64,000 nt of DNA from Allium sativum (GCA_030737875.1 CM060911.1:97980599-98044598); one strand, 5' to 3'. Positions 33,982 to 47,330 are shown, counted from the first letter of the stretch. Program-made: numbers and translations. Notes: generated by a model not told the origin, from the sequence alone.

Positions 33982-33986
33982 ATGAT
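33982..33986. repeat. Left target-site duplication of array B (ATGAT)
   Basis: ATGAT occurs once in the uninterrupted left LTR of Chromo-1 (GGCCATGATCATAG) and flanks array B on both sides here. Confidence 0.93.
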
Positions 33987-34872
33987 TGTAATAACCCGAA
34001 AATCTGGGCCAGTTTAAAAATTTTAAATTGGCAATTTTAGCGAATTTTGATTATTTAAAATAGATTATTTTAAATAATATCGACGTGAAATTTATTTTGA
34101 ATATAATTCGAGCGTATATATTATACGCGTCGTCGTTAGAATATAAATATTTATATATAATTATAAATAGAATTGAAAATGGCGCGGTAGTTCGATAATT
34201 CGATTTCTAATTTCAAATGAATATACAGAATTCAACATAAGTCAGAATTGAACGAAACAAGAAATATTTGAATCTGTATAACTATGTCTTTGTAACGAAG
34301 TTAACAAACTGAGATTTCATCTTAGAAATGAAAAGATATGTCCAGTTGAAAATTCTGAATAGTCGCTATGGAATTCAGGCCCTTAAAAATGGACATTTTG
34401 CAAACGACCTCGGATTCCGACGAAACCAGTTTTGTTGGGTCCGCAGTGTCGAGTTATTGATAGATTCCAAATTTCATAATTTTTCGAATCAATATGTGAG
34501 CGTGGCAAAGGAAAACGCGTTTGACCGGTTTCAGTTGATTTTAATCGACTGGAAATTGGCCTTTTTTCAAACGGTCTCAGAATTCGACGAAACTAGTTTT
34601 GTTAGGACCGTATCGTCAATACGAAGCTAGAGAATATTTTTCAGGAATTTTTCTAGTTAGTATGCGACCCCGGTAATTTGAAATGTACGTTTAAAATTCA
34701 ATATAGTGATTTAAATGTAAATTCAACGGAAACTGATTGTAACTATCGAATCAGCTTGCGATACATATCCCATTGTGTTCGGAATAGGGGTAAAACGTTA
34801 GGGACGACAGGCGGTGAGCCTCGTTTTGAAGTCGAAAATAAAAGTTGCTTTTTATGGAAAATTAAATAATAA

Positions 34873-34885
34873 AATATATATATAA
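34873..34885 (+). promoter_or_regulatory. TATA box of LTR B1
   Basis: AATATATATATAAA 886 bp into the LTR, directly followed by a long C-rich tract. Confidence 0.55.
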
Positions 34886-34889
34886 AAAA

Positions 34890-35243
34890 AACCTTTTCTT
34901 CCCCCCCCCCCCCCCGTTAACCCGCTCTGCCCCCCCCCCCCTCCTCTCCTTTTAATCGAAACTGAAATAAAAAAAAAAAAAAAAACTGTCGCTGGCGATT
35001 CACCACCGCCGCCCCCCTCTGCCGCCGCTGCCGCTCTTCTTCTTCCTCCTCCTCTTGTCGCTTCTCCTCCTCCAGCCTAGACCCCCACCCCGATCCAAAT
35101 CCAACCCAAACCCCGAGCCCTAGCCGCCCCCCCCCCTAACCCGTGCGTCGTACCTCGTACCCCGCGCCACCATTAGAAGGCCGCCACCACCAGGGTCTCC
35201 GGCGCCACCTCGGAACCGAACCCCCCCTTTTTTCTTCGATGCG
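34890..35243 (+). other. C-rich leader ending in a consensus splice donor (LTR B1)
   Basis: Poly-C and CT-rich stretch, then a GC-rich block (CCACCGCCGCCCC, GCCGCCGCTGCCGC), ending GATGCG|GTAAGT (GT at 35244), a perfect plant 5' splice-site consensus, followed by T-rich DNA. It resembles a plant 5' untranslated exon. Open frames are low-complexity and differ between B1, B2 and B3 because of poly-C length changes. Confidence 0.5.
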
Positions 35244-35273
35244 GTAAGTTTTTTTACTTTACTATATTTTATT

Positions 35274-35640
35274 TTATTTTGTTTTCAAATCTGAAAATAT
35301 TTTGTTTTCAAATCTGAATATATTTTGTTTTCAAATCTGAATATATTTTGTTTTCAAATCTGAATATACTTTGTTTTAAATCTGAATATACTTTGTTTTA
35401 AATCTGAATATACTTTGTTTTAAATCTGACAATACTTTGTTTTTAAATCTGAAAATAATTTGTTTTTAAATCTGAAAATACTTGGTTTTAAATCTGAATC
35501 TGCTTTGTTAAAAAAAAAATCTGAATCTACTTTGTTAAAAAAAAAAATCTGAATCTACTTTGTTAAAAAAAAATATGAATCTACTTTGTTAAAAATATAT
35601 ATATATATATATATATGAATCTACTTTGTTTTAAAAATAT
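35274..35640. repeat. ~23-bp TTTTGTTTTCAAATCTGAATA repeats (LTR B1)
   Basis: About 15 degenerate units drift from 'ttcaaatctgaatata' to 'ttaaaaaaaaatctgaatctac'. B-specific. Confidence 0.85.
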
Positions 35641-35769
35641 GAAGAGGTCGAGATTTTTTTTTTAACATGAAAAAAGAAGTAATTTGTAAAATAAAGAAGA
35701 CTAGATTTCTATATAAGGAAAGTTGAGATTTTGAAATACGTAGAGTTATAATTTTTATAACGAAGCAAA

Positions 35770-36120
35770 GTAAAAATAGGATTTTTATATATTGAACTTC
35801 GATAGAAAAATAGGATTTTGATATATTGAACTTCGATAGAAAAATAGGATTTTTATATATTGAACTTCGATAGAAAAATATGATTTTTATATATTGAACT
35901 TCGATAGAAAAATATGATTTTTATATATTGAACTTCGATAGAAAAATATGATTTTTATATATTGAACTTCGATAGAAAAATATGATTTTTATATATTGAA
36001 CTTCGAAAGAAAAATAGGATTTTTATATATTGAACTTCGAAATAAAAATAGAATTTTTTTTATAATGAACTTCGAAATAAAAATAGAATTTTTATATATT
36101 AAACATCGAGGTAAAAATAT
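35770..36120. repeat. 34-bp repeats in LTR B1 (six regular units plus variants)
   Basis: Unit GATTTTTATATATTGAACTT plus CGATAGAAAAATAT. Six units carry CTTCGATAG; B2 has three and B3 five, which accounts for most of the LTR length differences. Confidence 0.88.
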
Positions 36121-37130
36121 GATTTTTATATATTGAATAACATAGTAAAAATTCGATTTTTACATATGTAGAGAATACGGGCAACAAAGCGACAAAGGAG
36201 AGATTGGCGAAGATTTTATGCAAGGAAGTGCCGTGGAGCTTGGATAGCTATAAGTGAGAATTTCTCACCTTTCAATTTATTTTTCTAGTTATATATATAT
36301 ATATACTAGGATGCAGACGGTGCTTAGTAGCACCCGACACAATCGTCCACAGACCATGGACTTGTTTGTTTGGCTGTGTTGTTAGTTAGATTGTTTGAGT
36401 TGATTTGAATTGTTTGGTGAAATGAAATTGATATGATTGATGTGTGAATGGCGTGGGCCTTCACTAGACCGGGGATAAGGCTAGGCCTCGTCCCGTTTCT
36501 AGTATCGTGCCGTTATGCCGCCGAAATTTTCTAAAATAAGTTAGAAAAATAAAAATATCATTTTATTTAAAGAATGAACTGAATAGAAATTCATGTGTTG
36601 AAATAAAATGTTTTATCGTTAAAATATAATTTTTGACGTGAATGTGAATAAATAAATATTCATTTACAAACCGGACGGTTTGTTTATGTACACCTATTTG
36701 AAGGACATTGATTGGGTCGATAAATTTTACACATCGCCCAATTGCACAAATAAAATCTGTGTTTGATTGTTTCAAACCCCACACGGGTGTTGGGATGAAA
36801 TTTGAAGTTCACTCATCCTGATTGATTAAATATGTCGATCGATTGATTGACAGGCTGTTATAAGCGTTGAATATCTATATTTGATGCTTATACAGTGTAG
36901 TGCACTTTGGTTGATGGTTGATTATTTTCAATGCTATTATATACATGTGTTGTATGAAAATCCATATAATTAATTTTATATGGTAATTGATTGGGCCTCA
37001 TTCCAGTTTTGAAAAAGAAATATTTGAAAAAGAAATATTTGAAATAGAATATTTGAAAATAAAGGAATGTATGAAGCCGTGTTGATTAGATTGACGCCAT
37101 TTTGACGTGAACGATATTTATATCGATTTT

Positions 37131-37709
37131 AAAAACGATTTCGAAATGAATTGAATTGAAAACGATTTCGAAATGAATTGAATTAAAAACGATTTCGAAA
37201 TGAATTGAATTGAAAACGATTTCGAAATGAATTGAATTGAAGTTTGAATTGAATTGAAAACGATTTCGAAATGAATTGAATTGAAGTTTGAATTGAATTA
37301 AAAACTATTTCGAAATGAATTGAATTGAAAACGATTTCGAAATGAATTGAATTAAAAACGATTTCGAAATGAATTGAATTGAAAACGATTTCGAAATGAA
37401 TTGAATTGAAAACGATTTCGAAATGAATTGAATTGAAAACGATTTCGAAATGAATTGAATTGAAAACGATTTCGAAATGAATTGAATTGAAATCGATTTC
37501 GAAATGAATTGAATATATAACGATTTCGAAATGAATTGAATTGAAAACGATTTCGAAATGAATTGAATTGAAAATGATTTCGAAATGAATTGAATTGAAA
37601 ACGATTTCGAAATGAATTGAATTGAAACCGATTTCGAAATGAATTGAATATATAACGATTTCGAAATGAATTGAATTGAAAACGATTTCGAAATGAATTG
37701 AATTGAAAA
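37131..37709. repeat. 27-bp minisatellite in LTR B1 (about 21 units)
   Basis: Same unit as in A but longer, with inserted GAAGTTTGAATTGAATT pieces and two AATATATAACG variant units. Translated frames of up to 183 codons here are repeat artefacts. Confidence 0.95.
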
Positions 37710-38309
37710 AGAATTCAACTTGAATTGAAAGCAAATTGAAACGAATTCAAATTGAATTGAAATTTGAATTGAATAGAAATGAATTTTAAAACGAATTTAT
37801 AGAGAAGAATTCAATTTTGATTTGAATTGAAACGGAAGTTGAAATTGCTTTTGAATCGAATTTAAAACTATTTATATAATTCGTTTTAAATAGAAATCGA
37901 CGAAATATATTATATATATATTATACATATAATATAATGGCCTGAATAGAACGCGCCGCGCCGCGGCAGTTCGTGAATTTCGACCATTTATTTCAAACGG
38001 ACATTACGGGAGATCCGACCGTCGGATTCTCCTAAAACCGGAACCGTTGGGTTCGTATCGAAAAGAGCTTTCTAACGAATGTGATAAATTAGAAATCTAA
38101 CGGTTGGATTTGGAATTATGTCCAAATCAAATTGGAAAAAGGTCGCTATACGTGCAGTTCGATGGCCATTGATGGAAATCGACTGTACGGGCCTTGATAA
38201 AATTATTAAAAATAGTAATAATTTGTGTAAAATCATAAGAAATGATTTGTGAAGATTTGGGATGAAAAACTCCATATTTGAAAAGATAAAAATAGATTTT
38301 TATCGAAAT

Positions 38310-39431
38310 GAACTAGTTTTGAACTAGAATTATAATTCTATTTATTTTTAAATAAATAAATTGAATTTGAAAAGGGTTTTGAAAATAACCAAAATTTCCA
38401 ATGATTGCATTGGAGTGGATTTGAATCGAAATTGTCTTCGGAATATTTCGATGTTGGAATTCGTGATTATACAGATGTTGTTATGGAAATTTGAAAGATA
38501 TATATTTATATCGTTATTTTCAATACGACATTTGTTAGTCGTAGAATTTGATATTGAATATAAGCCGATATATTTTCTATTCAGAGCCTTGTATTGAATA
38601 TCAAATGTGATTTGGGTTTGTCGCGAATGGTGTCTTCACTAACACTGTTCTTGAACCTAGTTGTGAAAAGATTAAATCTTTCTACTTAGATTTAATGAAG
38701 TGTACCAATTAAACGATATTTAATTGGAATTGAATTGGTATTGATTTTTGGGTTTATCGTGAACAGTGTTTTAAATAACACTTGTTCTTTAACCTGATAA
38801 TTAATGGAATGTGATTTTGGGTTTATCGTGAACCGTGTTTTAAATGACACTGATTCTTTAACCTAGTTAAAGATTAAAACTAAGTGGAGTTTTAATGAAT
38901 CTTTAATTAGATTGAGATGATCGAAAATGGAGTATCACCAGTTTTGCTCCAGGCGATGGTTAAATCTTTAATTAGGTTTGAACGTGAAATGGTAATTGAA
39001 TTTACCAATAACACTATGGTGTTAGATATGAAGTATTACCAGTTTTACTTCATGGGATGAATAGGTTGGGATTGGGAAATAAAATAAATGATTACTTCGG
39101 TGTGGTTCGCTAATCCCGACTAGTTTGAATTGATATTCAAAGGAGATTAAAGAATAAATTTAAAGAATTTATCTTGGATAAAATTAATGGGAACTTTTCC
39201 CAAAGTATAGGAATATTTGAATAAAAGAATATTCTGAATTGGAATGAGGCGTATGTTGTGTTTGTGTAACACTTTTATAATATATACGCGAGTTATTCAG
39301 AAAGACCGGGTTTATCCCATTCTGAATAACTGATTCGACGTGGTGTCGAAGATGAAGACGGTGGTCGAAGACCAGAAGTCTTCACGTCGTTTGGGTGCTT
39401 ACTGATGATCTTGATTGGGCTGTACACCCAA
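38310..39431. other. Hairpin-tiled domain of LTR B1
   Basis: Collinear with 1281-2405. The GGGTT hairpins are at 38614-38658, 38750-38795 and 38819-38864. All three end in AACCT here, which keeps pairing through a G-T pair. Confidence 0.7.
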
Positions 39432-40957
39432 GAAGATGGAAACAGTTAGTGATTGTCCAGACGTACTTGGAGATCGATGGATATGCGAGGTACTAGGTGC
39501 CTCCGGTTTCGTTCAGACCCAGAACGGACTTGTAAATGGACTGTGTGTCTGACATTGGATTTTAGTCCGTGTGATTGATCTCTATTAAATATATATCTGT
39601 TTGGCGGCGGAGAATTTATTCTTTTGCTTAACGCCCTTCTCTGAGACGTACGAGCTAAGGGGTTATATATTGATGGATATCAAACGCATGGAGTGAATTG
39701 CCTGTGTGGCATGCCTAAGTGGCAAATGATCAAGGCTTCTGTTGAAAAGCAAAGTCTTGTGGTTGATGATCGAAGCACGGCCTTTGTGGCGTAGCTTTGT
39801 GTAACGATGATTCGCGAGTATCACACCCGGTATGAATCAAAAACGGGAGACGGACCTCAGGGAGGGCATGCGTTTCTTTCTAGTTATGAGTGGCGTCAGT
39901 GCTTGAACTGGCTGACGAGTTTAACTCATGTGGATGTTACTTATTATTACTTGCTGAAAAGCGAGGCGCCTCGTGATATCGGTTTCGGCCGATGCTTCTG
40001 GTCGGCTGAAGGGCCAGATTTACGCCCCAAAGGGCGGAGAAACGTAGTGTTCAGGCATAATAATCCACATCGGTGGACCGGCCCTGACGATCCAAGGGGC
40101 AGTTGCGGCTGTTCCGGAGACATGGGCTAGATTGTCTCGAATCGGTTGAGGATCTTGCCCCTAGCCTCGGTTCATACCATAAATGATAACCCAACTTCCA
40201 ATACGACATTTGCGGTTTTGATTGTAAACTTATATATGGCGACATAGTGTTATGGGCCGTTCATGCCGCCTATGATTGATACTTATGATTTGAAGTGTTT
40301 TATACACTATGCACTTATAATAGTATCAAATGATTTGTTTTAAAACGTATCAAGCATTCTTTGGCTGTTATAAGGGAAAACCCTATCCTCGACTGCGTTG
40401 CATTGTGTGATGGGACCTGGGTCTTATAACAGCTTCATTTTTCTTTATTTAGCATTGCGCTGTTTGTTTTATGCACTGGTATTCTTGGGAGGAAACCCGT
40501 TCTGTGTTATACGGCGTGGTCCCTTGATTTACCTAACTTTGAAAATAAAGATTAATAACTGTTTTTAGTTCTCACACCAGTCCCATGACTGACCTGGAGT
40601 TTATTGTTTTGACCTAAACTCTGGGTGCCCCTATTTTGACACGGGCAGCTAGTAGTTTTGGTTTTGCAGATTTATGTTCACAGGATCCTGGTTTCCAGCT
40701 GGAACGATATCCGGAAAGCTTTGTATCCGTATATCTCTTCTAGTTGTGTATTGTATTATTTTCCGCTGCTATGTATTTAAATGTAATTTAAATCTCTGAT
40801 ATTTTTGTGTAATATTCATTTATACTCTGTATATTCTTGTAATCCGATGCATTGTTGTAATATACAATGAAATGTTCTTTTATATGCGTTTTGATTGTGG
40901 TTTGTTCTCGAACTATCCGACACTTTCCTTTACGGGGAAGTTACGGGTTTTCACAGT

Positions 40958-40969
40958 TGGTATCAGAGC
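40958..40969 (+). other. Primer-binding site B1, tRNA-iMet type
   Basis: TGGTATCAGAGC two bases after the CA end of the LTR. Confidence 0.92.
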
Positions 40970-41970
40970 TTTGGTTTACAAAGCTAGAGAACAAGGCACA
41001 TTAGAACCATACGAAAGAATTCATCAGATATTGGATTAGTAAAATCCAATGGGAATGATTCGTTAGAGATGGGATCAGTAGTATCCTAGAACGAGTGTGA
41101 AGAGTATATTTTTCAAATGAAAACAAATTTTGTTTTGAAAATTTAAATCAATTATTCGTATTTGATTATCTATTTATATTGATGTGGACAATCCAGTATA
41201 TATAGATTTTGCGTATACGTCTGATCCGCGTGTATTCGAAATTTTAATATACTGGATAGATATAGAGTCACACTCTAGTCGCCCGGACATGATTCTGATG
41301 ATGGCGCGCCATCACCAGTATTTATTTTCGTGTTTCGAAGGTGTGATTTCTATATGTTTCCATTAGACTGGTGTGAGAACCAAAACTAATATAGTTAGAA
41401 CACATTGTTGTAAATTGGCACCAAAACATGATTTTTTGTATATGTATCAAAATTATCAATTTGAAACGTTAAATTCACTAATTGATTGATGTTTGTGTTG
41501 TTTGTTTATTTGTTTGATAATTTTGAACCATTTAGCCTAATTGAACCAAATATTGAATTATATTGAAAATTGGTCGCATTTGCTTGCATATGCATATACT
41601 TACATTGAACAGGTCATAGCAAGGAGGCTAGAGCAGAGAATAAAATTTGTTTGCCCGACAAATAGGTACATGTTTACTACATAATTTCCTGTTTTGTTTG
41701 GGTGATGATGATTTTGTGAGCCTATTGGCTAGCCGCTTGGCTTTTTCTTTTTCTTTTTGAGATCTGAAGGACCGGGGAAGCTATTTGAAATTCCCCGATG
41801 CTCCCGGTGCAGGGGAGGTTATGGCGAAATTTTTCGAAAATTTAGGGTGTTAGCCAAATTTTTGAAAATTCTCAGAAACTGAAAAGTTGGAGAATGGAAG
41901 TCGGATCGAACGTAGTGTTGATTAATCAAACCACTATCGACTTTGTTCCTTTTCGGGGACGAAAAGTTTT

Positions 41971-41983
41971 AAGTGGGGGAGAT
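41971..41983 (+). other. Polypurine tract B1
   Basis: AAGTGGGGGAGAT directly before TGTAATAACCC. Confidence 0.9.
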
Positions 41984-42870
41984 TGTAATAACCCGAAAAT
42001 TTGGGCCAGTTTAAAATTTTTAAATTGGCAATTTTAGCGAATTTTGATTATTTAAAATAGATTATTTTAAATAATATCGACGTGAAATTTATTTTGAATA
42101 TAATTCGAGCGTATATATTATACGCGTCGTCGTTAGAATATAAATATTTATATATAATTATAAATAGAATTGAAAATGGCGCGGTAGTTTGATAATTCGA
42201 TTTCTAATTTCAAATGAATATACAGAATTCAACATAAGTCAGAATTGAACGAAACAAGAAATATTTGAATCTGTATAACTATGTCTTTGTAACGAAGTTA
42301 ACAAACTGAGATTTCATCTTAGAAATGAAAAGATATGTCCAGTTGAAAATTCTGAATAGTCGCTATGGAATTCAGGCCCTTAAAAATGGACATTTTGCAA
42401 ACGACCTCGGATTCCGACGAAACCAGTTTTGTTGGGTCCGCAGTGTCGAGTTATTGCTAGATTCCAAATTTCATAATTTTTCGAATCAATATGTGAGCGT
42501 GGCAAAGGAAAACGCGTTTGACCGGTTTCAGTTGATTTTAATCGACTGGAAATTGGCCATTTTTCAAACGGTCTCAGAATTCGACGAAACTAGTTTTGTT
42601 AGGACCGTATCGTCAATACGAAGCTAGAGAATATTTTTCAAGAATTTTTCTAGTTAGTATGCGACCCCGGTAATTTGAAATGTACGTTTAAAATTCAATA
42701 TAGTGATTTAAATGTAAATTCAACGGAAACTGGTTGTAACTATCGAATCAGCTTGCGATACATATCCCATTGTGTTCGGAATAGGGGTAAAACGTTAGGG
42801 ACGACAGGCGGTGAGCCTCGTTTTGACGTCGAAAATAAAAGTTGCTTTTTATGGAAAATTAAATAATAAA

Positions 42871-42880
42871 ATATATATAA
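42871..42880 (+). promoter_or_regulatory. TATA box of LTR B2
   Basis: ATATATATAAA 887 bp into the LTR. Confidence 0.5.
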
Positions 42881-42889
42881 AAAAAAACT

Positions 42890-43230
42890 TTTCTTCCCCC
42901 CCCCCGTTAACCCGCTCTGGCCCCCCTCCTCTCCTTTTAATCGAAACTGAAATCAAAAAAAAAAACCTGTCGCTGGCGATTCACCACCGCCGCCCCCCTC
43001 TGCCGCCGCTGCCGCTCTTCTTCTTCCTCCTCCTCTTGTCGCTTCTCCTCCTCCAGCCTAGACCCCCACCCCGATCCAAATCCAACCCAAACCCCGAGCC
43101 CTAGCAGCGCCCCCCCCCCCCAACCCGTGCGTCGTACCTCGTACCCCGCGCCACCATCAGAAGGCCGCCACCACCAGGGTCTCCGGCGCCACCTCGGAAC
43201 CGAACCCTCCCCCCTTTTTTCTTCGATGCG
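42890..43230 (+). other. C-rich leader and splice-donor-like site (LTR B2)
   Basis: As in B1 with shorter poly-C runs; donor GATGCG|GTAAGT with GT at 43231. Confidence 0.48.
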
Positions 43231-43739
43231 GTAAGTTTTTTTACTTTACTATATTTTATTTTGTTTTGTTTTCAAATCTGAAAATATTTTGTTTTCAAAT
43301 CTGAATATATTTTGTTTTCAAATCTGAATATATTTTGTTTTCAAATCTGAATATGCTTTGTTTTAAATCTGAATATACTTTGTTTTAAATCTGAATATAC
43401 TTTGTTTTAAATCTGAAAATACTTTGTTTTTAAATCTGAAAATAATTTGTTTTTAAATCTGAAAATACTTGGTTTTAAATCTGAATCTACTTTGTTAAAA
43501 AAAAAAAAATCTGAATCTACTTTGTTAAAAAAAAAAAAAATCTGAATCTACTTTGTTAAAAAAAAAATATGAATCTACTTTGTTAAAAAAATATATATAT
43601 ATGAATCTACTTTATTTTAAAAATATGAAGAGGTCGAGATTTTTTTTTTAACATGAAAAAAGAAGTAATTTGTAAAATAAAGAAGACTAGATTTCTATAT
43701 AAGGAAAGTTGAGATTTTGAAATACGTAGAGTTATAATT

Positions 43740-44010
43740 TTTATAACGAAGCAAAGTAAAAATAGGATTTTTATATATTGAACTTCGATAGAAAAATATG
43801 ATTTTTATATATTGAACTTCGATAGAAAAATATGATTTTTATATATTGAACTTCGATAGAAAAATATGATTTTTATATATTGAACTTCGAAAGAAAAATA
43901 GGATTTTTATATATTGAACTTCGAAATAAAAATAGAATTTTTTTTATAATGAACTTCGAAATAAAAATAGAATTTTTATATATTAAACATCGAGGTAAAA
44001 ATATGATTTT
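43740..44010. repeat. 34-bp repeats in LTR B2 (three regular units plus variants)
   Basis: Same unit as in B1; three copies carry CTTCGATAG. Confidence 0.85.
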
Positions 44011-44172
44011 TATATATTGAATAACATAGTAAAAATTCGATTTTTACATATGTAGAGAATACGGGCAACAAAGCGACAAAGGAGAGATTGGCAAAGATTT
44101 TATGCAAGGAAGTGCCGTGGAGCTTGGATAGCTATAAGTGAGAATTTCTCACCTTTCAATTTATTTTTCTAG

Positions 44173-44206
<34 letters not shown>

Positions 44207-45029
44207 TAGGATGCAGACGGTGCTTAGTAGCACCCGACACAATCGTCCACAGACCATGGACTTGTTTGTTTGGCTGTGTTGTTAGTTAGATTGTTTGAGT
44301 TGATTTGAATTGTTTGTGAAATGAAATTGATATGATTGATGTGTGAATGGCGTGGGCCTTCACTAGACCGGGGATAAGGCTAGGCCTCGTCCCGTTTCTA
44401 GTATCGTGTCGTTATGCCGCCGAAATTTTCTAAAATAATTTAGAAAAATAAAAATATCATTTTATTTAAAGAATGAACTGAATAGAAATTCATGTGTTGA
44501 AATAAAATGTTTTATCGTTAAAATATAATTTTTGACGTGAATGTGAATAAATAAATATTCATTTACAAACCGGACGGTTTGTTTATGTACACCTATTTGA
44601 AGGACATTGATTGGGTCGATAAATTTTACACATCGCCTAATTGCACAAATAAAATCTGTGTTTGATTGTTTCAAACCCCACACGGGTGTTGGGATGAAAT
44701 TTGAAGTTCACTCATCCTGATTGATTAAATATGTCGATCGATTGATTGACAGGCTGTTATTAGCGTTGAATATCTATATTTGATGCTTATACAGTGTAGT
44801 GCACTTTGGTTGATGGTTGATTATTTTCAATGCTATTATATACATGTGTTGTATGAAAATCCATATAATTAATTTTATATGGTAATTGATTGGGCCTAAT
44901 TCCAGTTTTGAAAAAGAAATATTTGAAAAAGAAATATTTGAAATAGAATATTTGAAAATAAAGGAGTATATGAAGCCGTGTTGATTAGATTGACGCCATT
45001 TTGACGTGAACGATATTTATATCGATTTT

Positions 45030-45610
45030 AAAAACGATTTCGAAATGAATTGAATTGAAAACGATTTCGAAATGAATTGAATTAAAAACGATTTCGAAAT
45101 GAATTGAATTGAAAACGATTTCGAAATGAATTGAATTGAAGTTTGAATTGAATTGAAAACGATTTCGAAATGAATTGAATTGAAGTTTGAATTGAATTGA
45201 AAACGATTTCGAAATGAATTGAATTGAAAACGATTTCGAAATGAATTGAATTAAAAACGATTTCGAAATGAATTGAATTGAAAACGATTTCGAAATGAAT
45301 TGAATTGAAAACGATTTTGAAATGAATTGAATTGAAAACGATTTCGAAATGAATTGAATTGAAAACGGTTTCGAAATGAATTGAATTGAAACCGATTTCG
45401 AAATGAATTGAATATATAACGATTTCGAAATGAATTGAATTGAAAACGATTTCGAAATGAATTGAATTGAAAACGATTTTGAAATGAATTGAATTGAAAA
45501 CGATTTCGAAATGAATTGAATTGAAACCGATTTCGAAATGAATTGAATATATAACGATTTCGAAATGAATTGAATTGAAAACGATTTCGAAATGAATTGA
45601 ATTGAAAACG
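45030..45610. repeat. 27-bp minisatellite in LTR B2 (about 21 units)
   Basis: Same unit order as in B1, including both AATATATAACG units. Confidence 0.95.
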
Positions 45611-46208
45611 AATTCAAATTGAATTGAAAGCAAATTGAAACGAATTCAAATTGAATTGAAATTTGAATTGAATAGAAATGAATTTTAAAACGAATTTATA
45701 GAGAAGAATTCAATTTTGATTTGAATTGAAACGGAAGTTGAAATTGCTTTTGAATCGAATTTAAAACTATTTATATAATTCGTTTTAAATAGAAATCGAC
45801 GAAATATATTATATATATATTATACATATAATATAATGGCCTGAATAGAACGCGCCGCGCCGCGGCAGTTCGTGAATTTCGACCATTTATTTCAAACGGA
45901 CATTACGAGAGATCCGACCGTCGGATTCTCCTAAAACCGGAACCGTTGGGTTCGTATCGAAAAGAGCTTTCTAACGAATGTGATAAATTAGAAATCTAAC
46001 GGTTGGATATGGAATTATGTCCAAATCAAATTGGAAAAAGGTCGCTATACGTGCAGTTCGATGGCCATTGATGGAAATCGACTGTACGGGCCTTGATTAA
46101 ATTATTAAAAATAGTAATAATTTGTGTAAAATCATAAGAAATGATTTGTGAACATTTGGGATGAAAAACTCCATATTTGAAAAGATAAAAATAGATTTTT
46201 ATCGAAAT

Positions 46209-47330
46209 GAACTAGTTTTGAACTAGACTTATAATTCTATTTATTTTTAAATAAATAAATTGAATTTGAAAAGGGTTTTGAAAATAACCAAAATTTCCAA
46301 TGATTGCATTGGAGTGGATTTGAATCGAAATTGTCTTCGGAATATTTCGATGTTGGAATTCGTGATTATACAGATGTTGTTATGGAAATTTGAAAGATAT
46401 ATATTTATATCGTTATTTCCAATACGACATTTGTTAGTCGTAGAATTTGATATTGAATATAAGCCGATATATTTTCTATTCAGAGCCTTGTATTGAATAT
46501 CAAATGTGATTTGGGTTTGTCGCGAATGGTGTCTTCACTAACACTGTTCTTGAACCTAGTTGTGAAAAGATTAAATCTTTCTATTTAGATTTAATGAAGT
46601 GTACCAATTAAACGATATTTAATTGGAATTGAATTGATATTGATTTTTGGGTTTATCGTGAACAGTGTTTTAAATAACACTTGTTCTTTAACCCGATAAT
46701 TAATGGAATGTGATTTTGGGTTTATCGTGAACCGTGTTTTAAATGACACTGATTCTTTAACCCAGTTAAAGATTAAAACTAAGTGGAGTTTTAATGAATC
46801 TTTAATTAGATTGAGATGATCGAAAATGGAGTATCACTAGTTTTTCTCCAGGCGATGGTTAAATCTTTAATTAGATTTGAACGTGAAATGGTAATTGAAT
46901 TTACCGATAACACTGTGGTGTTAGATATGAAGTATTACCAGTTTTACTTCATTTGATGAATAGGTTGGGATTGGGAAATAAAATAAATGATTACTTCGGT
47001 GTGGTTCGCTAATCCCGACTAGTTTGAATTGATATTCAAAGGAGATTAAAGAATAAATTTAAAGAATTTATCTTGGATAAAATTAATGGGAACTTTTCCC
47101 AAAGTATAGGAATATTTGAATAAAAGAATATTCTGAATTGGAATGAGGCGTATGTTGTGTTTGTGTAACACTTTTATAATATATACGCGAGTTATTCAGA
47201 AAGACCGGGTTTATCCCATTCTGAATAACTGATTCGACGTGGTGTCGAAGATGAAGACGGTGGTCGAAGACCAGAAGTCTTCACGTCGTTTGGGTGCTTA
47301 CTGATGATCTTGATTGGGCTGTACACCCAA
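46209..47330. other. Hairpin-tiled domain of LTR B2
   Basis: Collinear with the B1 domain; hairpins two and three end in AACCC, as in A. Confidence 0.7.

Larger units (their letters stand above)
31067..33986 (-). repeat. Chromo-1 right LTR (5' LTR in sense), first part
   Basis: Near-identical to 23445-26350, interrupted after GGCCATGAT by array B. Its 24-bp repeat array (33156-33368) has one extra unit. Confidence 0.95.
33987..40955 (+). repeat. LTR B1 (6,969 bp)
   Basis: Complete LTR with TG and CA ends. Same module order as A, but with a different leader and different repeats after it. The last 45 bp before the PBS (ACACTTTCC, ACGGGGAAGTTACGGG, TTTTCACA) match the end of C, not that of A. 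Confidence 0.93.
40956..41983 (+). mobile_element. Internal region B1 (1,028 bp)
   Basis: Same layout as the A internal regions. It contains a 60-codon ORF at 41184-41366 (begins MDNPVYIDFAY) that I do not recognise and that is closed by stops in the A copies. No gag or pol. Confidence 0.85.

Noticed and set aside
34900..34940. Poly-C tracts in B leaders as a biological length polymorphism
   Set aside because: Homopolymer lengths differ between B1, B2 and B3, but sequencing or assembly error in such runs cannot be excluded.
37131..37709. CRISPR-like array
   Set aside because: The repeats are contiguous without unique spacers, lie in a plant LTR and recur in every LTR copy.
39807..40130. 107-codon ORF open in all three B LTRs (also 47706-48029, 55685-56008)
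   Set aside because: The three copies are near-identical, so this is not independent support; the same region is shifted and stopped in A and C, and it overlaps a hairpin-rich GC segment.
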